From Pseudomonadota bacterium (lineage in GTDB: Bacteria > Pseudomonadota > Alphaproteobacteria > Rhizobiales > Hyphomicrobiaceae), in contig JAEYYQ010000279.1 in assembly GCA_023428365.1 (NCBI GenBank), forward strand, positions 1 to 22,758: a stretch of DNA of 22,758 bases. The letters run 5' to 3'. Positions 8,872 to 16,217 of the stretch are shown here, one piece after another. The notes under the pieces were generated by a model that had not been told where the DNA came from, ran no database searches, and was given only the letters and a program-made list of their open reading frames with translations. Position 1 is the stretch's first letter; each line of letters opens with the position of its first letter. The position numbers and the translations under genes are program-made.

Positions 8872-9690
8872 ATGCTGAACTCGCCCGCAACCGAGACGCA
8901 GATCACGCATCGCAACCGGCTGTGGCTTTATGTGCTCGTCGCGCTGATCGTGGTGTTTCTGGTCGCTCCGAGCCTGCTGATCATTCCTCTCAGCTTCTCG
9001 GATTCGCGTCTGCTGACGTTCCCGCCACCCGGTTGGTCGGTCCGCTGGTACGATGCCTACTTCGGATCCATCGAATGGCGGCAGGCGACATACGTGTCAT
9101 TTCTCGCCGCTACGCTCACGATGATTGTTGCAACGGTGATCGGCACGTTGGCCGCCTATAGCCTGCGCAATGTCACCACGCGGCTGTTCCAGCTCGCGTT
9201 CGTCATATTCATGCTACCGATGCTGATACCGGCAATCCTGATCGCCATCGGCGTGTTTCTGTTTTACGCGCAGATCGGTTTCAACAACACGCTCATTGGG
9301 CTCGTGCTGGCGCATTCCGTAATGGCCATTCCGCTAGTTGTCATCACAGTCGCCGCCGGTCTGCGCAGCTACGATATGAACCAGGAAATGGTCGCACGCA
9401 GCCTCGGCGCAAGCAGGCCATGGGCCTTTCTCACCGTGACGCTGCCGCAGATCAAAATCTCGGTCATATCGGGTGCGCTTCTGGCCTTCATCACCTCGCT
9501 CGATGAGGTCGTCATTGCCCTGTTCATCGCCGGCGGTGACTACGCGACGCTGACTAAGCGCATGTTCAACGCGTTGCGCGATGAGATCGATCCGACGATT
9601 GCCGCCATCTCGACGCTCTTGTTGCTGATTTCCTCACTCCTGCTGGCAATCTCGCAATTTGCGCAGCGCAGCAAAGATCAATCGACCTAA
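8872..9690 (+). CDS. ABC transporter permease, PotC-like
   Basis: This is the second permease of the importer, 272 residues. Its ATG directly follows the TAG stop of the PotB-like gene with no spacer, so translation is coupled. The first membrane span is at about residues 18-40 (LYVLVALIVVFLVAPSLLIIPLSFS), and five more follow. The EAA loop reads QEMVARSLGASRPWAFLTVTLPQIK from about residue 171, with the conserved S-LGA core of PotC proteins. The TSLDEVVIALFIAGG segment near the C-terminus is also typical of the PotC group. The hydrolase gene begins 25 bases after the stop. Confidence 0.92.
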   Translation: MLNSPATETQITHRNRLWLYVLVALIVVFLVAPSLLIIPLSFSDSRLLTFPPPGWSVRWYDAYFGSIEWRQATYVSFLAATLTMIVATVIGTLAAYSLRNVTTRLFQLAFVIFMLPMLIPAILIAIGVFLFYAQIGFNNTLIGLVLAHSVMAIPLVVITVAAGLRSYDMNQEMVARSLGASRPWAFLTVTLPQIKISVISGALLAFITSLDEVVIALFIAGGDYATLTKRMFNALRDEIDPTIAAISTLLLLISSLLLAISQFAQRSKDQST

Positions 9691-9715
9691 TCACAACAAA
9701 CCTGGGAGACAGCCC

Positions 9716-10966
9716 TTGAGCGCGCAACGTCAGGAGTTACTTGATTGGGTCGACCGCGATCGCGAACTGCTCATTGCGTTCCTGCGGGACTTCGTGCGTT
9801 GTAAAGGCCCCAATCCGCCTGGAGATACGCGCAGCACTGCCGAGTTCTTGACGGGTCATCTTAAAGCCCAGGGCCTCGATTACCGCATCATCGATCCGCA
9901 TCCGGAAATGCCGAACATCGTCGCAACATTTGAAGGCGGCGCGCCGGGAAAACACCTCGTTCTCAACGGTCATATCGATGTGTTTCCGGTTGCCGATGAT
10001 GGGCTCGGCTGGACGCGCGATCCGTGGGGTGGCGAACTGATCGACGGCAAAATTTACGGCCGCGGCGTCGCCGACATGAAATGCGGCACGACAGCCTCGA
10101 TCTTCACGTACATTTATCTGAGCCGCATCAAAGACAAACTGAAGGGTCGGTTGACGCTGACTGCCGTTTCCGATGAGGAGACGTTCGGTCCCTATGGCGC
10201 GCGCTATCTGATGGAGCATCATCCCGAAGTTCACGGTGATGCGCTGTTGAACGGCGAGCCATCGAGCCCGTTCAGCGTTCGGTTCGGCGAGAAAGGTCCA
10301 CTATGGATCGAATTCACCGCGCTGACCGCCGGCGCGCATGGCGCTTATACGCACGCCACCAAAAGCGCGACCAAGATCGCCATGGCGCTCGCCGCCGATC
10401 TGGAAAAGCTCTCGGACATCAAACCGGAGCTGACTGACAACGTCAGACGCGCGATCGAGGCTGGCCGCGCTACCATGGACAAGGCCATGGGTGCCGGGGC
10501 CGGTGAGATCGTCGACAAGGTGACGCTGAACATCGGCACGATGAAGGGTGGCGTAAAGGTCAACATGGTGCCGTCGAGCGCCACCTTCGAGGCCGATATC
10601 CGGCTACCCGTTGGCGTTACGCGCGAGCGTGTCATCGCCGAGATCGATAAGATCCTCGCGGATTATCCCGACGTCACCATGAAGGAGGTCAATTGCAATC
10701 TCCCCTCTTGGGTGGACCCGGATTGCGACATCATCCAAATCGTGCAGAACACCGTGGAGCAGCTTCGCGGTTTCCGCCCTCAACCGATCGTCAGTCTCGG
10801 TGGCACGGATGCGCGGCTCTGGCGCTATCGCAACATCCCGAGTTGTGTCTACGGCCCGTTCCCGCACGGCATGGGCTCGTTCGATGAACACGTCGACATC
10901 GAGGACTATCTGCACATCGTCCGCACACATCTTCTGTCGGCGTACGATTATCTCACACGCGGCTGA
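9716..10966 (+). CDS. M20-family metallo-amidohydrolase (ArgE/DapE/CPG2-like)
   Basis: This 416-residue cytosolic hydrolase removes an acyl or aminoacyl group from a small amide; the substrate is unknown. I chose TTG 9716 as start because GGGAG lies seven bases upstream; the earlier in-frame ATG 9659 lies inside the upstream permease gene. The dinuclear metal site is complete: His86 and Asp88 in NGHIDVF, bridging Asp120 in GRGVADMKCG, catalytic Glu154 and Glu155 in SDEETFG, Glu181 in NGEPS, and His392 in FDEHVDIEDY. The dimerisation domain spans about residues 195-310 (GAHGAYTHATKSA). It is the last gene of the importer operon. It could act after the divergent M24 hydrolase, as a deacylase acts after ectoine hydrolase. 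It is not of the AstE/DoeB type used in ectoine breakdown. Confidence 0.9.
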   Translation: MSAQRQELLDWVDRDRELLIAFLRDFVRCKGPNPPGDTRSTAEFLTGHLKAQGLDYRIIDPHPEMPNIVATFEGGAPGKHLVLNGHIDVFPVADDGLGWTRDPWGGELIDGKIYGRGVADMKCGTTASIFTYIYLSRIKDKLKGRLTLTAVSDEETFGPYGARYLMEHHPEVHGDALLNGEPSSPFSVRFGEKGPLWIEFTALTAGAHGAYTHATKSATKIAMALAADLEKLSDIKPELTDNVRRAIEAGRATMDKAMGAGAGEIVDKVTLNIGTMKGGVKVNMVPSSATFEADIRLPVGVTRERVIAEIDKILADYPDVTMKEVNCNLPSWVDPDCDIIQIVQNTVEQLRGFRPQPIVSLGGTDARLWRYRNIPSCVYGPFPHGMGSFDEHVDIEDYLHIVRTHLLSAYDYLTRG

Positions 10967-10978
10967 GCCCGCCACTCC

Positions 10979-11120
10979 CGTCATTCCCGCGCAGGCGGGA
11001 ATCCACATCACGTTACCAACGAGGTGTCGTTAGAGCGGATTTGTGGATCGGCCGGGTAGGCGTTTCACCGTCGCTCCCTTACGGAAGCGCATCTGGATTC
11101 CCGCCTGCGCGGGAATGACG
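10979..11120. repeat. Inverted-arm intergenic repeat, copy 2
   Basis: The arms at 10979-11005 and 11093-11120 are reverse complements over 27 bases and match the arms of the copy at 4224-4375. The right arms of the two copies agree over about 31 bases, including the preceding AT. The 87-base interior is unrelated by eye to that of copy 1. It lies in the 175-base gap between two convergent genes, the M20 hydrolase and the flavoenzyme, and may terminate transcription from both directions. Confidence 0.85.
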
Positions 11121-11141
11121 GCGGTGGTGTCGCGAACAACT

Positions 11142-13100
11142 CTACACCGCACGTCCCGCCAACAGCCCCTCGTACACAGCCTCCTCGGCGGAGCGCGGTG
11201 ACAGGCAGTCCCCGGCCAGATAAATGGGCAGGTTCAATCCGGCGAGTTCCTGCTCCAGTGTCGTCACCGGCGCTTGGCCCGCCGCCATCACGACCGTATC
11301 GACGTCTTCACAAATGATGGGTTTTCCTGAGGAAATATGCGTCAGGTAGGCAGTCTCGCCATCGACGCCAAACAGACGTGCATAGGGGATGACCTCGACT
11401 CCCAAATCGTGCAGCCGCGCCACCCAACTATCGCGCATGTAAATCTGCAAATGCTGTCCCGCATTCGTCCCGTTGATCGCCAGTCGGACATGCCGGCCAT
11501 CACGCGCCAGCTTTTCGGCCAGCCCCATCCCAACCCAGTCGCACCGCCAGTCCGCGACAAGCACGCGCGAACCCGGATTTGCGCGTGCGGTCAGCACATC
11601 CCACGCTTCCACGACATGCCCGCTCTCGCGTCCTTCGACAGCGGCCGGATATGGCGTAGCGCCGGTAGCCACGATCACCGCATCGGCTCCCAGCTTTGAA
11701 ATCAAATCCGCACTGACTGTCGTGTTCAGCCGGACATCGACGCCCACTTTTTTGATTTCGTGTTCGAGATTTGTAACGAGGCCGCCGAACTCAGCACGTT
11801 GCGGAAGAAGCTGCGCCAGCAGCACCTGCCCGCCGAGCTGCCGCCCTGCCTCGCACAGAATGACCTCGTGTCCGCGCTCGGCAGCGGCTACGGCAGCTTT
11901 CATCCCGGCGGGTCCGCCGCCGGCGATTACGACACGCTTGCGCTGTTTGGCATGCGGCAGCGGCGTCAATTTGATCTCGCGCCCACTCACCGGGTTTTGG
12001 ATGCACGATAGCGGATAGCCTTGATGATAGTGGCCAATACAGGCCTGATTGCAGGCGATACAGGCGCGAATATCGTCGAGGCGGCCTTCGCGCGCCTTAT
12101 TCGGCATGTCAGGATCGGAAATCATCGCGCGCGTCATACCGCACATATCGGCAAGACCGTCAGCGAGCACCTGTTCCGCGATCTGCGGCTGGTTGATGCG
12201 ACCAGCGACGAACACCGGCAGCCCGACGGCGGCGCGCAGCGTGCCCGCTTTCGGCGCGACGTATCCGGGTTGAACTTCCATCGGCGGCACCACGTGGACG
12301 GAACCACCGAGACCGGCCATCGACCCGGTGGTGATGTTCACGTAATCCAGCGTCTTCATCCGCGCGAGATCCTGGCAAATGGCAATCACCTCGTCGGCTT
12401 CCAGCCCGCCTTCCTCGATCTCTTCCGCGGACGTACGCATGCCAACGATCAGTTCATCGCCTACGGCCTTTCGCACCGCAGCCAGGGATTCGACGAGAAA
12501 CCGCATTCTGTTTTCGCGGTTGCCGCCATAACGGTCAGTGCGTCGGTTCGTGGTGGGATTCAGAAACTGCGCGAACAGGAGCGCGTGGCTGGCGACCAAT
12601 TCGATGCCGTCTAGGCCAGCTTCCGCTAGCCGCCCAGCCGCCGTGCCGCAGGCTTCCACCAATTCCTCGACCATTTCGATCGGCATTTCGCGCGGCATCG
12701 AGTGAAACCGATTATCCGGTACCGATGACGGCGCGTAGGCGACGTCGCGCAGACCGCCGCGAACGCGTCGAGACAGACGCCCCGAATGCGAAAGCTGGCC
12801 GAAAATCTTCGCACCATGGCGATGGACGGCGTCGGCGATCTTGCGATAGCCGGAAATGCAGGTGTCGGAGGTGAGGCGGATCTCAGGTGAATCCGAGAAT
12901 GAACTTTCGTGAAAACGCGCGGATTCCGTAATGATCAGACCGGCTCCGCCACGCGCGCGCGCCTCGTGATAGGCGACCAGGTCGTCGCTCGGCAGGCTGT
13001 CCTTTGCCAGATATGTCTGATGCCCGGTCGACAGGATCCGGTTGCGGATCTCAAGCTGCCGCAAACGAAGCGGAGAGAAGAGGATCTTGAACGGCGCCAT
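11142..13100 (-). CDS. FMN/4Fe-4S/FAD oxidoreductase of the 2,4-dienoyl-CoA reductase / trimethylamine dehydrogenase family
   Basis: This 652-residue flavoenzyme has an N-terminal old-yellow-enzyme barrel (about 5-340), an iron-sulfur site, and a C-terminal nucleotide-binding half (about 388-650). The cluster cysteines are 347, 350, 354 and 366 (CIACNQAC plus a later Cys). An FAD dinucleotide motif GGGPAG lies at 394-399. In the barrel, NRRTDRYGG is the classic OYE signature, but the first residue of the usual active-site pair is Val169 while His172 is kept. Family members reduce dienoyl-CoA esters or oxidatively demethylate N-methylated compounds such as trimethylamine, dimethylglycine and N-methylproline. 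The second half has a poorly conserved NAD-type motif (VLVADWRCDWVGMG). It lies downstream of dctPQM on the same strand, so it may act on the TRAP substrate. The gene ends close to the window's second inverted repeat. Confidence 0.88.
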   Translation of the reverse strand: MAPFKILFSPLRLRQLEIRNRILSTGHQTYLAKDSLPSDDLVAYHEARARGGAGLIITESARFHESSFSDSPEIRLTSDTCISGYRKIADAVHRHGAKIFGQLSHSGRLSRRVRGGLRDVAYAPSSVPDNRFHSMPREMPIEMVEELVEACGTAAGRLAEAGLDGIELVASHALLFAQFLNPTTNRRTDRYGGNRENRMRFLVESLAAVRKAVGDELIVGMRTSAEEIEEGGLEADEVIAICQDLARMKTLDYVNITTGSMAGLGGSVHVVPPMEVQPGYVAPKAGTLRAAVGLPVFVAGRINQPQIAEQVLADGLADMCGMTRAMISDPDMPNKAREGRLDDIRACIACNQACIGHYHQGYPLSCIQNPVSGREIKLTPLPHAKQRKRVVIAGGGPAGMKAAVAAAERGHEVILCEAGRQLGGQVLLAQLLPQRAEFGGLVTNLEHEIKKVGVDVRLNTTVSADLISKLGADAVIVATGATPYPAAVEGRESGHVVEAWDVLTARANPGSRVLVADWRCDWVGMGLAEKLARDGRHVRLAINGTNAGQHLQIYMRDSWVARLHDLGVEVIPYARLFGVDGETAYLTHISSGKPIICEDVDTVVMAAGQAPVTTLEQELAGLNLPIYLAGDCLSPRSAEEAVYEGLLAGRAV

Positions 13101-13111
13101 CGCGTATATCC

Positions 13112-13133
13112 GGCTGAGGACAACGCCTCAGCC
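13112..13133 (-). promoter_or_regulatory. Hairpin just before the flavoenzyme start codon
   Basis: GGCTGAGG (13112-13119) and CCTCAGCC (13126-13133) pair perfectly over 8 bp with a 6-base loop. The hairpin ends 11 bases before the flavoenzyme start, where the ribosome-binding site should be, and no strong Shine-Dalgarno is visible in those 11 bases. It lies in the 85-base gap between dctM and the flavoenzyme gene and may tune expression of the latter. Confidence 0.45.
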
Positions 13134-13185
13134 TAGCACGGCAATCGAGCTCGCCGAAACTGCGCTGCCTGGCGCTGCCCCTCTG

Positions 13186-14463
13186 TCAGCGCTGGTAGAC
13201 CACGTCGCGCAACCACAGCGAAAGCTCCGGTACATACGTGATGACCATGAGACAGCTCAGCACGACGATAATGAACGGGATCAGCCGCGGAATGATGTCG
13301 TCAACCGAGAGATTGGCCACGGTACACGCGGCGAACAGGTTCACACCGAACGGCGGGGTGATCATGCCCAGCGCTAGGTTCACGACCATGATCAGCCCGA
13401 AGTGCACCGGATCAATCCCGAAGCCTGCCGCAACTGGCGCCAGGATCGGAGCAAGAACGATAATGGCCGCCGACGTCTCGATGAACATCCCGATTACAAA
13501 CAGCGCCGCATTCACGCCAAGCAGGAAGATGATCGATGAGTCCAGCGTCACGCGCAAGAACTCACCAATCTGATCCGGGACACCGGCGCGAGTGATCAGA
13601 TAGCTGAACAGCCCCGCATTGGCGATGATGAACAGGATCACCGTCGATGAGATGACCGACTTCTTGATGATCCGTTCGAGGTCCGAGAAACTAAGTTCGC
13701 GGTGAATGAACAGCCCGACCACCAGCGCGTAGACCACGGCCACGACCGAAGCCTCTGTCGGTGTGAAGATGCCGCCATAGATGCCACCCAGGATGATCAC
13801 CGGCATGAACAACGCAAAGCCGGCTTGCCGCGTGGCAGCTAGCACGCCCAGGCGCCCTTCATGGTCCTGTTTGCCGTACCCCTTGATCCGCGCATAGATG
13901 AGCACGAATGCCATGAGCGCAAGGCTGATGAAAATTCCCGGACCGACGCCGGCAATGAACAGCTCACCGATCGAAACTTCGGCAGACACCCCGTAGATGA
14001 TCATCGGGATCGACGGCGGAATGATCACGCCGAGTTCGGCAGAAGTCGCCTGCAAGGCGGCCGCGTAATTCTTGGGATAACCGTGACGCATCAGCGCGGG
14101 GATCAGGATGGCACCAATCGCGAACGTCGTGGCGACACTCGATCCCGACACCGCCGCGAATATCATGCATGTGAAAACGCACGTCGCGGATAGCCCACCC
14201 TGCACGCCGCCGACGATCGATTTGGCGAACTCCACAAGCCGCTTCGATATTCCGCCGGTTTCCATGAGATTGCCGGCCAGGATGAAGAAAGGGATAGCGG
14301 CCAGCGGGAACTTATTGATCGACGTATAGATCTCCTTCACCGCCAACAGCAGGCTCGCGTTCGACCACCACGTCCCGAGCAGCGCCGCAAGGCCTATCGA
14401 CACCGCCACCGAGATGGACAGCGCGAAGCCGAGACACATCGTAATCAGCATCACAATGGTCAT
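13186..14463 (-). CDS. dctM: TRAP transporter large permease DctM
   Basis: This 425-residue inner-membrane protein is the large, transport-performing subunit of a TRAP importer. About 12 hydrophobic segments run through the whole length. Family signatures are visible: PFFILAGNLMETGGISKRLV near residues 57-76, SGSSVATTFAIGAILIPALMRHGYP near 105-130, IFTPTEASVVAVVYAL near 230, and GMITPPFGVNLF near the C-terminus. TRAP systems use an ion gradient with a soluble binding protein to import carboxylates and related acids. It lies 39 bases downstream of dctQ in the dctP-dctQ-dctM order, with a flavoenzyme gene following. The substrate class is inferred only from the binding protein. Confidence 0.95.
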   Translation of the reverse strand: MTIVMLITMCLGFALSISVAVSIGLAALLGTWWSNASLLLAVKEIYTSINKFPLAAIPFFILAGNLMETGGISKRLVEFAKSIVGGVQGGLSATCVFTCMIFAAVSGSSVATTFAIGAILIPALMRHGYPKNYAAALQATSAELGVIIPPSIPMIIYGVSAEVSIGELFIAGVGPGIFISLALMAFVLIYARIKGYGKQDHEGRLGVLAATRQAGFALFMPVIILGGIYGGIFTPTEASVVAVVYALVVGLFIHRELSFSDLERIIKKSVISSTVILFIIANAGLFSYLITRAGVPDQIGEFLRVTLDSSIIFLLGVNAALFVIGMFIETSAAIIVLAPILAPVAAGFGIDPVHFGLIMVVNLALGMITPPFGVNLFAACTVANLSVDDIIPRLIPFIIVVLSCLMVITYVPELSLWLRDVVYQR

Positions 14464-14502
14464 GGCTACGCCTCGGCAAGCAGATTGGCAAAGGAGGAAA
14501 AG

Positions 14503-15003
14503 CTATTGAGCAGTGTCGAGTTCATAGTGGCGAGGGTCGAACCATTGACCGAAGATCGCCAAGAGCGAAAAAGCAGCTCCGACAGGCATCGCGGCATAGG
14601 CCCAGATCATGGTGAGCGACTCGATGCCTGGGATCGTCTGCATCCGCGTCCGCCAAGCATAGTCCCATCCCCACCACAGGATGACAGCCATGAGAGCAAC
14701 ACTACAGACCAAGGTCAGACCATCAAGAAATCGACGGAGTCCGGGGCCGGACTTGCGATACATCAGATCAACCGAAATCATCGCACCCTGACGGAAGGCC
14801 GTCGGAGCGCCGAGGAACACCATCCAGATCAGAGCGAACCGGACGACGACCTCGGACCATTCCGCAGGCTGCTCGATGACGAAACGGGAAATGATCTGGT
14901 AGAAGCCTGAAACGGCGGCGATCACCAGCATCAATCCAGCGCACCACAGCGCGAACGCCGTGGTACGCCGCTCAAGAGCGAGAAATGCGCTTCTGAATGC
15001 CAC
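14503..15003 (-). CDS. dctQ: TRAP transporter small permease DctQ
   Basis: This 166-residue membrane protein is the small TRAP subunit that pairs with DctM. Four hydrophobic segments are visible, at about 19-40, 53-68, 92-112 and 128-150. The family signature EWSEVVVRFALIWMVFLGAPTAFRQGAMISVD spans about residues 48-79, with the conserved W-E-V pattern and the GA-x-x-x-R-x-G-x-H/M-I-x-V-D pattern. The start codon lies 15 bases after the dctP stop, so the two genes share a transcript. It ends with a short hydrophilic tail. I see nothing unusual in it. Confidence 0.93.
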   Translation of the reverse strand: MAFRSAFLALERRTTAFALWCAGLMLVIAAVSGFYQIISRFVIEQPAEWSEVVVRFALIWMVFLGAPTAFRQGAMISVDLMYRKSGPGLRRFLDGLTLVCSVALMAVILWWGWDYAWRTRMQTIPGIESLTMIWAYAAMPVGAAFSLLAIFGQWFDPRHYELDTAQ

Positions 15004-15018
15004 CGCAGCCGGCTCCGG

Positions 15019-15996
15019 TTATTTCGCGTCCCGGATGCGGGCGATGTTCGCTTCGCCGAACTTTTTGCTGAGGTCGGCAAACACCGGCTTGAGTGCGTCC
15101 TGGAACTTGGACTTGTCCAGATCGGTCACGACTTCCATGCCTTTGGAGCGCAGATCAGCAACACCGTTCTTTTCATCTGAATCGATGCGATCGCGGTTCG
15201 CCTTCACCGCTTCCTTCGAGGCTTCGAGGAAATGGTTTTTGTCCTCATCGGACAGCTTGTCCCACAAAGGCTTCCCAATCAGGATAACAGCCGGCGAATA
15301 GACGTGACCGGTGAGCGAGAGGTGCTTCTGAACTTGATCGAACTTCCAGGACTGGATGACGGAGATCGGGTTCTCCTGACCGTCGACCGTACCCTGCTGA
15401 AGTGCGGTGAACACCTCGCTGATCGCCATTGGGGTCGGGATGATGCCAAACCCTTTGTAGGCCTGCATATGGATCGGATTCTCCATCGTGCGGACCTTAA
15501 GACCCTTAAGGTCGCTCGGAGCCTTCACCGAAACCTTGCTGTTCGTCATATGCCGGAAGCCATTCTCGCCCCAAGCCAGCGCCTTGATGCCGATCGGGTC
15601 GAATTTCGTCAGCATGTCCTGGCCGATCGGCCCATCCAGCACGGAGCGTGCATGGGCATAGTCGCGAAACAGGAAGGGAATATCGAGGATCGCCAGTTCC
15701 GGCACGAAATTCGGGATCGGTCCCGTCGACGTCATGCACATGTCGAGCGTGCCGAGCTGTACGGCTTCCGTCGCCTCGCGCTCGTTGCCAAGGGCGCTGG
15801 CATAGAAATTCTGGATCTTGTAACGCCCGTTGGTGCGTTTCTCGATTTCTGTCGCGAACTTATCGACCGCCGCACCGTAGTGCGAGTTCTGCGGCACCGA
15901 GATGTTCATTTTAAACGTCGTCTGCGCCGCCGCACCGCCAGCCACGACAAGGCTCATTGAAGCAAGGGCAAGGGAAGACAAGGCAAAGCGTTTCAT
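15019..15996 (-). CDS. dctP: TRAP transporter substrate-binding protein DctP
   Basis: This is the periplasmic receptor of the TRAP importer, 325 residues. A Sec signal peptide covers about residues 1-24 (MKRFALSSLALASMSLVV, cleavage near AAA|Q). The conserved arginine that clamps a carboxylate group in most DctP proteins is Arg169 in LKGLKVRTMENP. The downstream segment PMAISEVFTALQQGTVDGQENPI is the family's hallmark and helps form the binding pocket. The ligand is therefore probably an organic acid, zwitterion or betaine with a carboxylate, but the exact compound cannot be read. GGAGGA lies a few bases before the ATG. It is the first gene of its operon and diverges from the enolase-superfamily gene. 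Confidence 0.95.
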   Translation of the reverse strand: MKRFALSSLALASMSLVVAGGAAAQTTFKMNISVPQNSHYGAAVDKFATEIEKRTNGRYKIQNFYASALGNEREATEAVQLGTLDMCMTSTGPIPNFVPELAILDIPFLFRDYAHARSVLDGPIGQDMLTKFDPIGIKALAWGENGFRHMTNSKVSVKAPSDLKGLKVRTMENPIHMQAYKGFGIIPTPMAISEVFTALQQGTVDGQENPISVIQSWKFDQVQKHLSLTGHVYSPAVILIGKPLWDKLSDEDKNHFLEASKEAVKANRDRIDSDEKNGVADLRSKGMEVVTDLDKSKFQDALKPVFADLSKKFGEANIARIRDAK

Positions 15997-16217
15997 CGTT
16001 CCTCCGGAAGCTAGCTTTGTCAGGGAGCCGGTGATTGCCGGTTCCGCATTTTTTGGGGCATGACCACGCTTTACGATATGTCGCTATCGCGCAGCCCCCC
16101 GAGTTAGGTGTTATGTATACGTCGTGAGATTTGCAAAAAGCAACCATCTGTATTGGGAAGTGCAGCATAAGATGCCGCGCGGCCTCCAAGCCGCCCGACA
16201 TCGGGGAGGAATTAATC
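15997..16217. promoter_or_regulatory. Divergent promoter region with a GTATAC dyad
   Basis: These 221 bases separate dctP (minus) from the enolase-superfamily gene (plus) and must contain both promoters. A palindromic GTATAC core lies at 16115-16120 within ATGTATACGT (16113-16122). It matches the GTMKAC-like core of FadR-subfamily GntR operators, which often control TRAP loci. There is a single site with imperfect flanks, and no regulator gene lies nearby. GGGGAGGA at 16203-16210 is the ribosome-binding site of the plus-strand gene. I could not place -35/-10 boxes with confidence. Confidence 0.35.

Noticed and set aside
5754..9690. Naming the importer potDABC with spermidine/putrescine as substrate
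   Set aside because: The family also covers opines, quaternary amines and other ligands; nothing in the sequence shows polyamine specificity.
9716..10966. Identification as the ectoine-pathway deacetylase DoeB
   Set aside because: DoeB belongs to the AstE/succinylglutamate desuccinylase family; this protein has the complete M20 metal site and dimerisation domain.
4224..11120. CRISPR-like repeats
   Set aside because: Only four arm copies exist, in two widely separated inverted pairs, without regular spacing or spacers and without cas genes.
12021..12614. Plus-strand open frame of 197 codons opposite the flavoenzyme gene
   Set aside because: It is antisense to an intact, recognisable OYE barrel, and its composition is that of a shadow frame in GC-rich DNA.
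15232..15960. Plus-strand open frame of 242 codons opposite dctP
   Set aside because: dctP on the other strand has a signal peptide and family motifs over the whole stretch; the antisense product has none.
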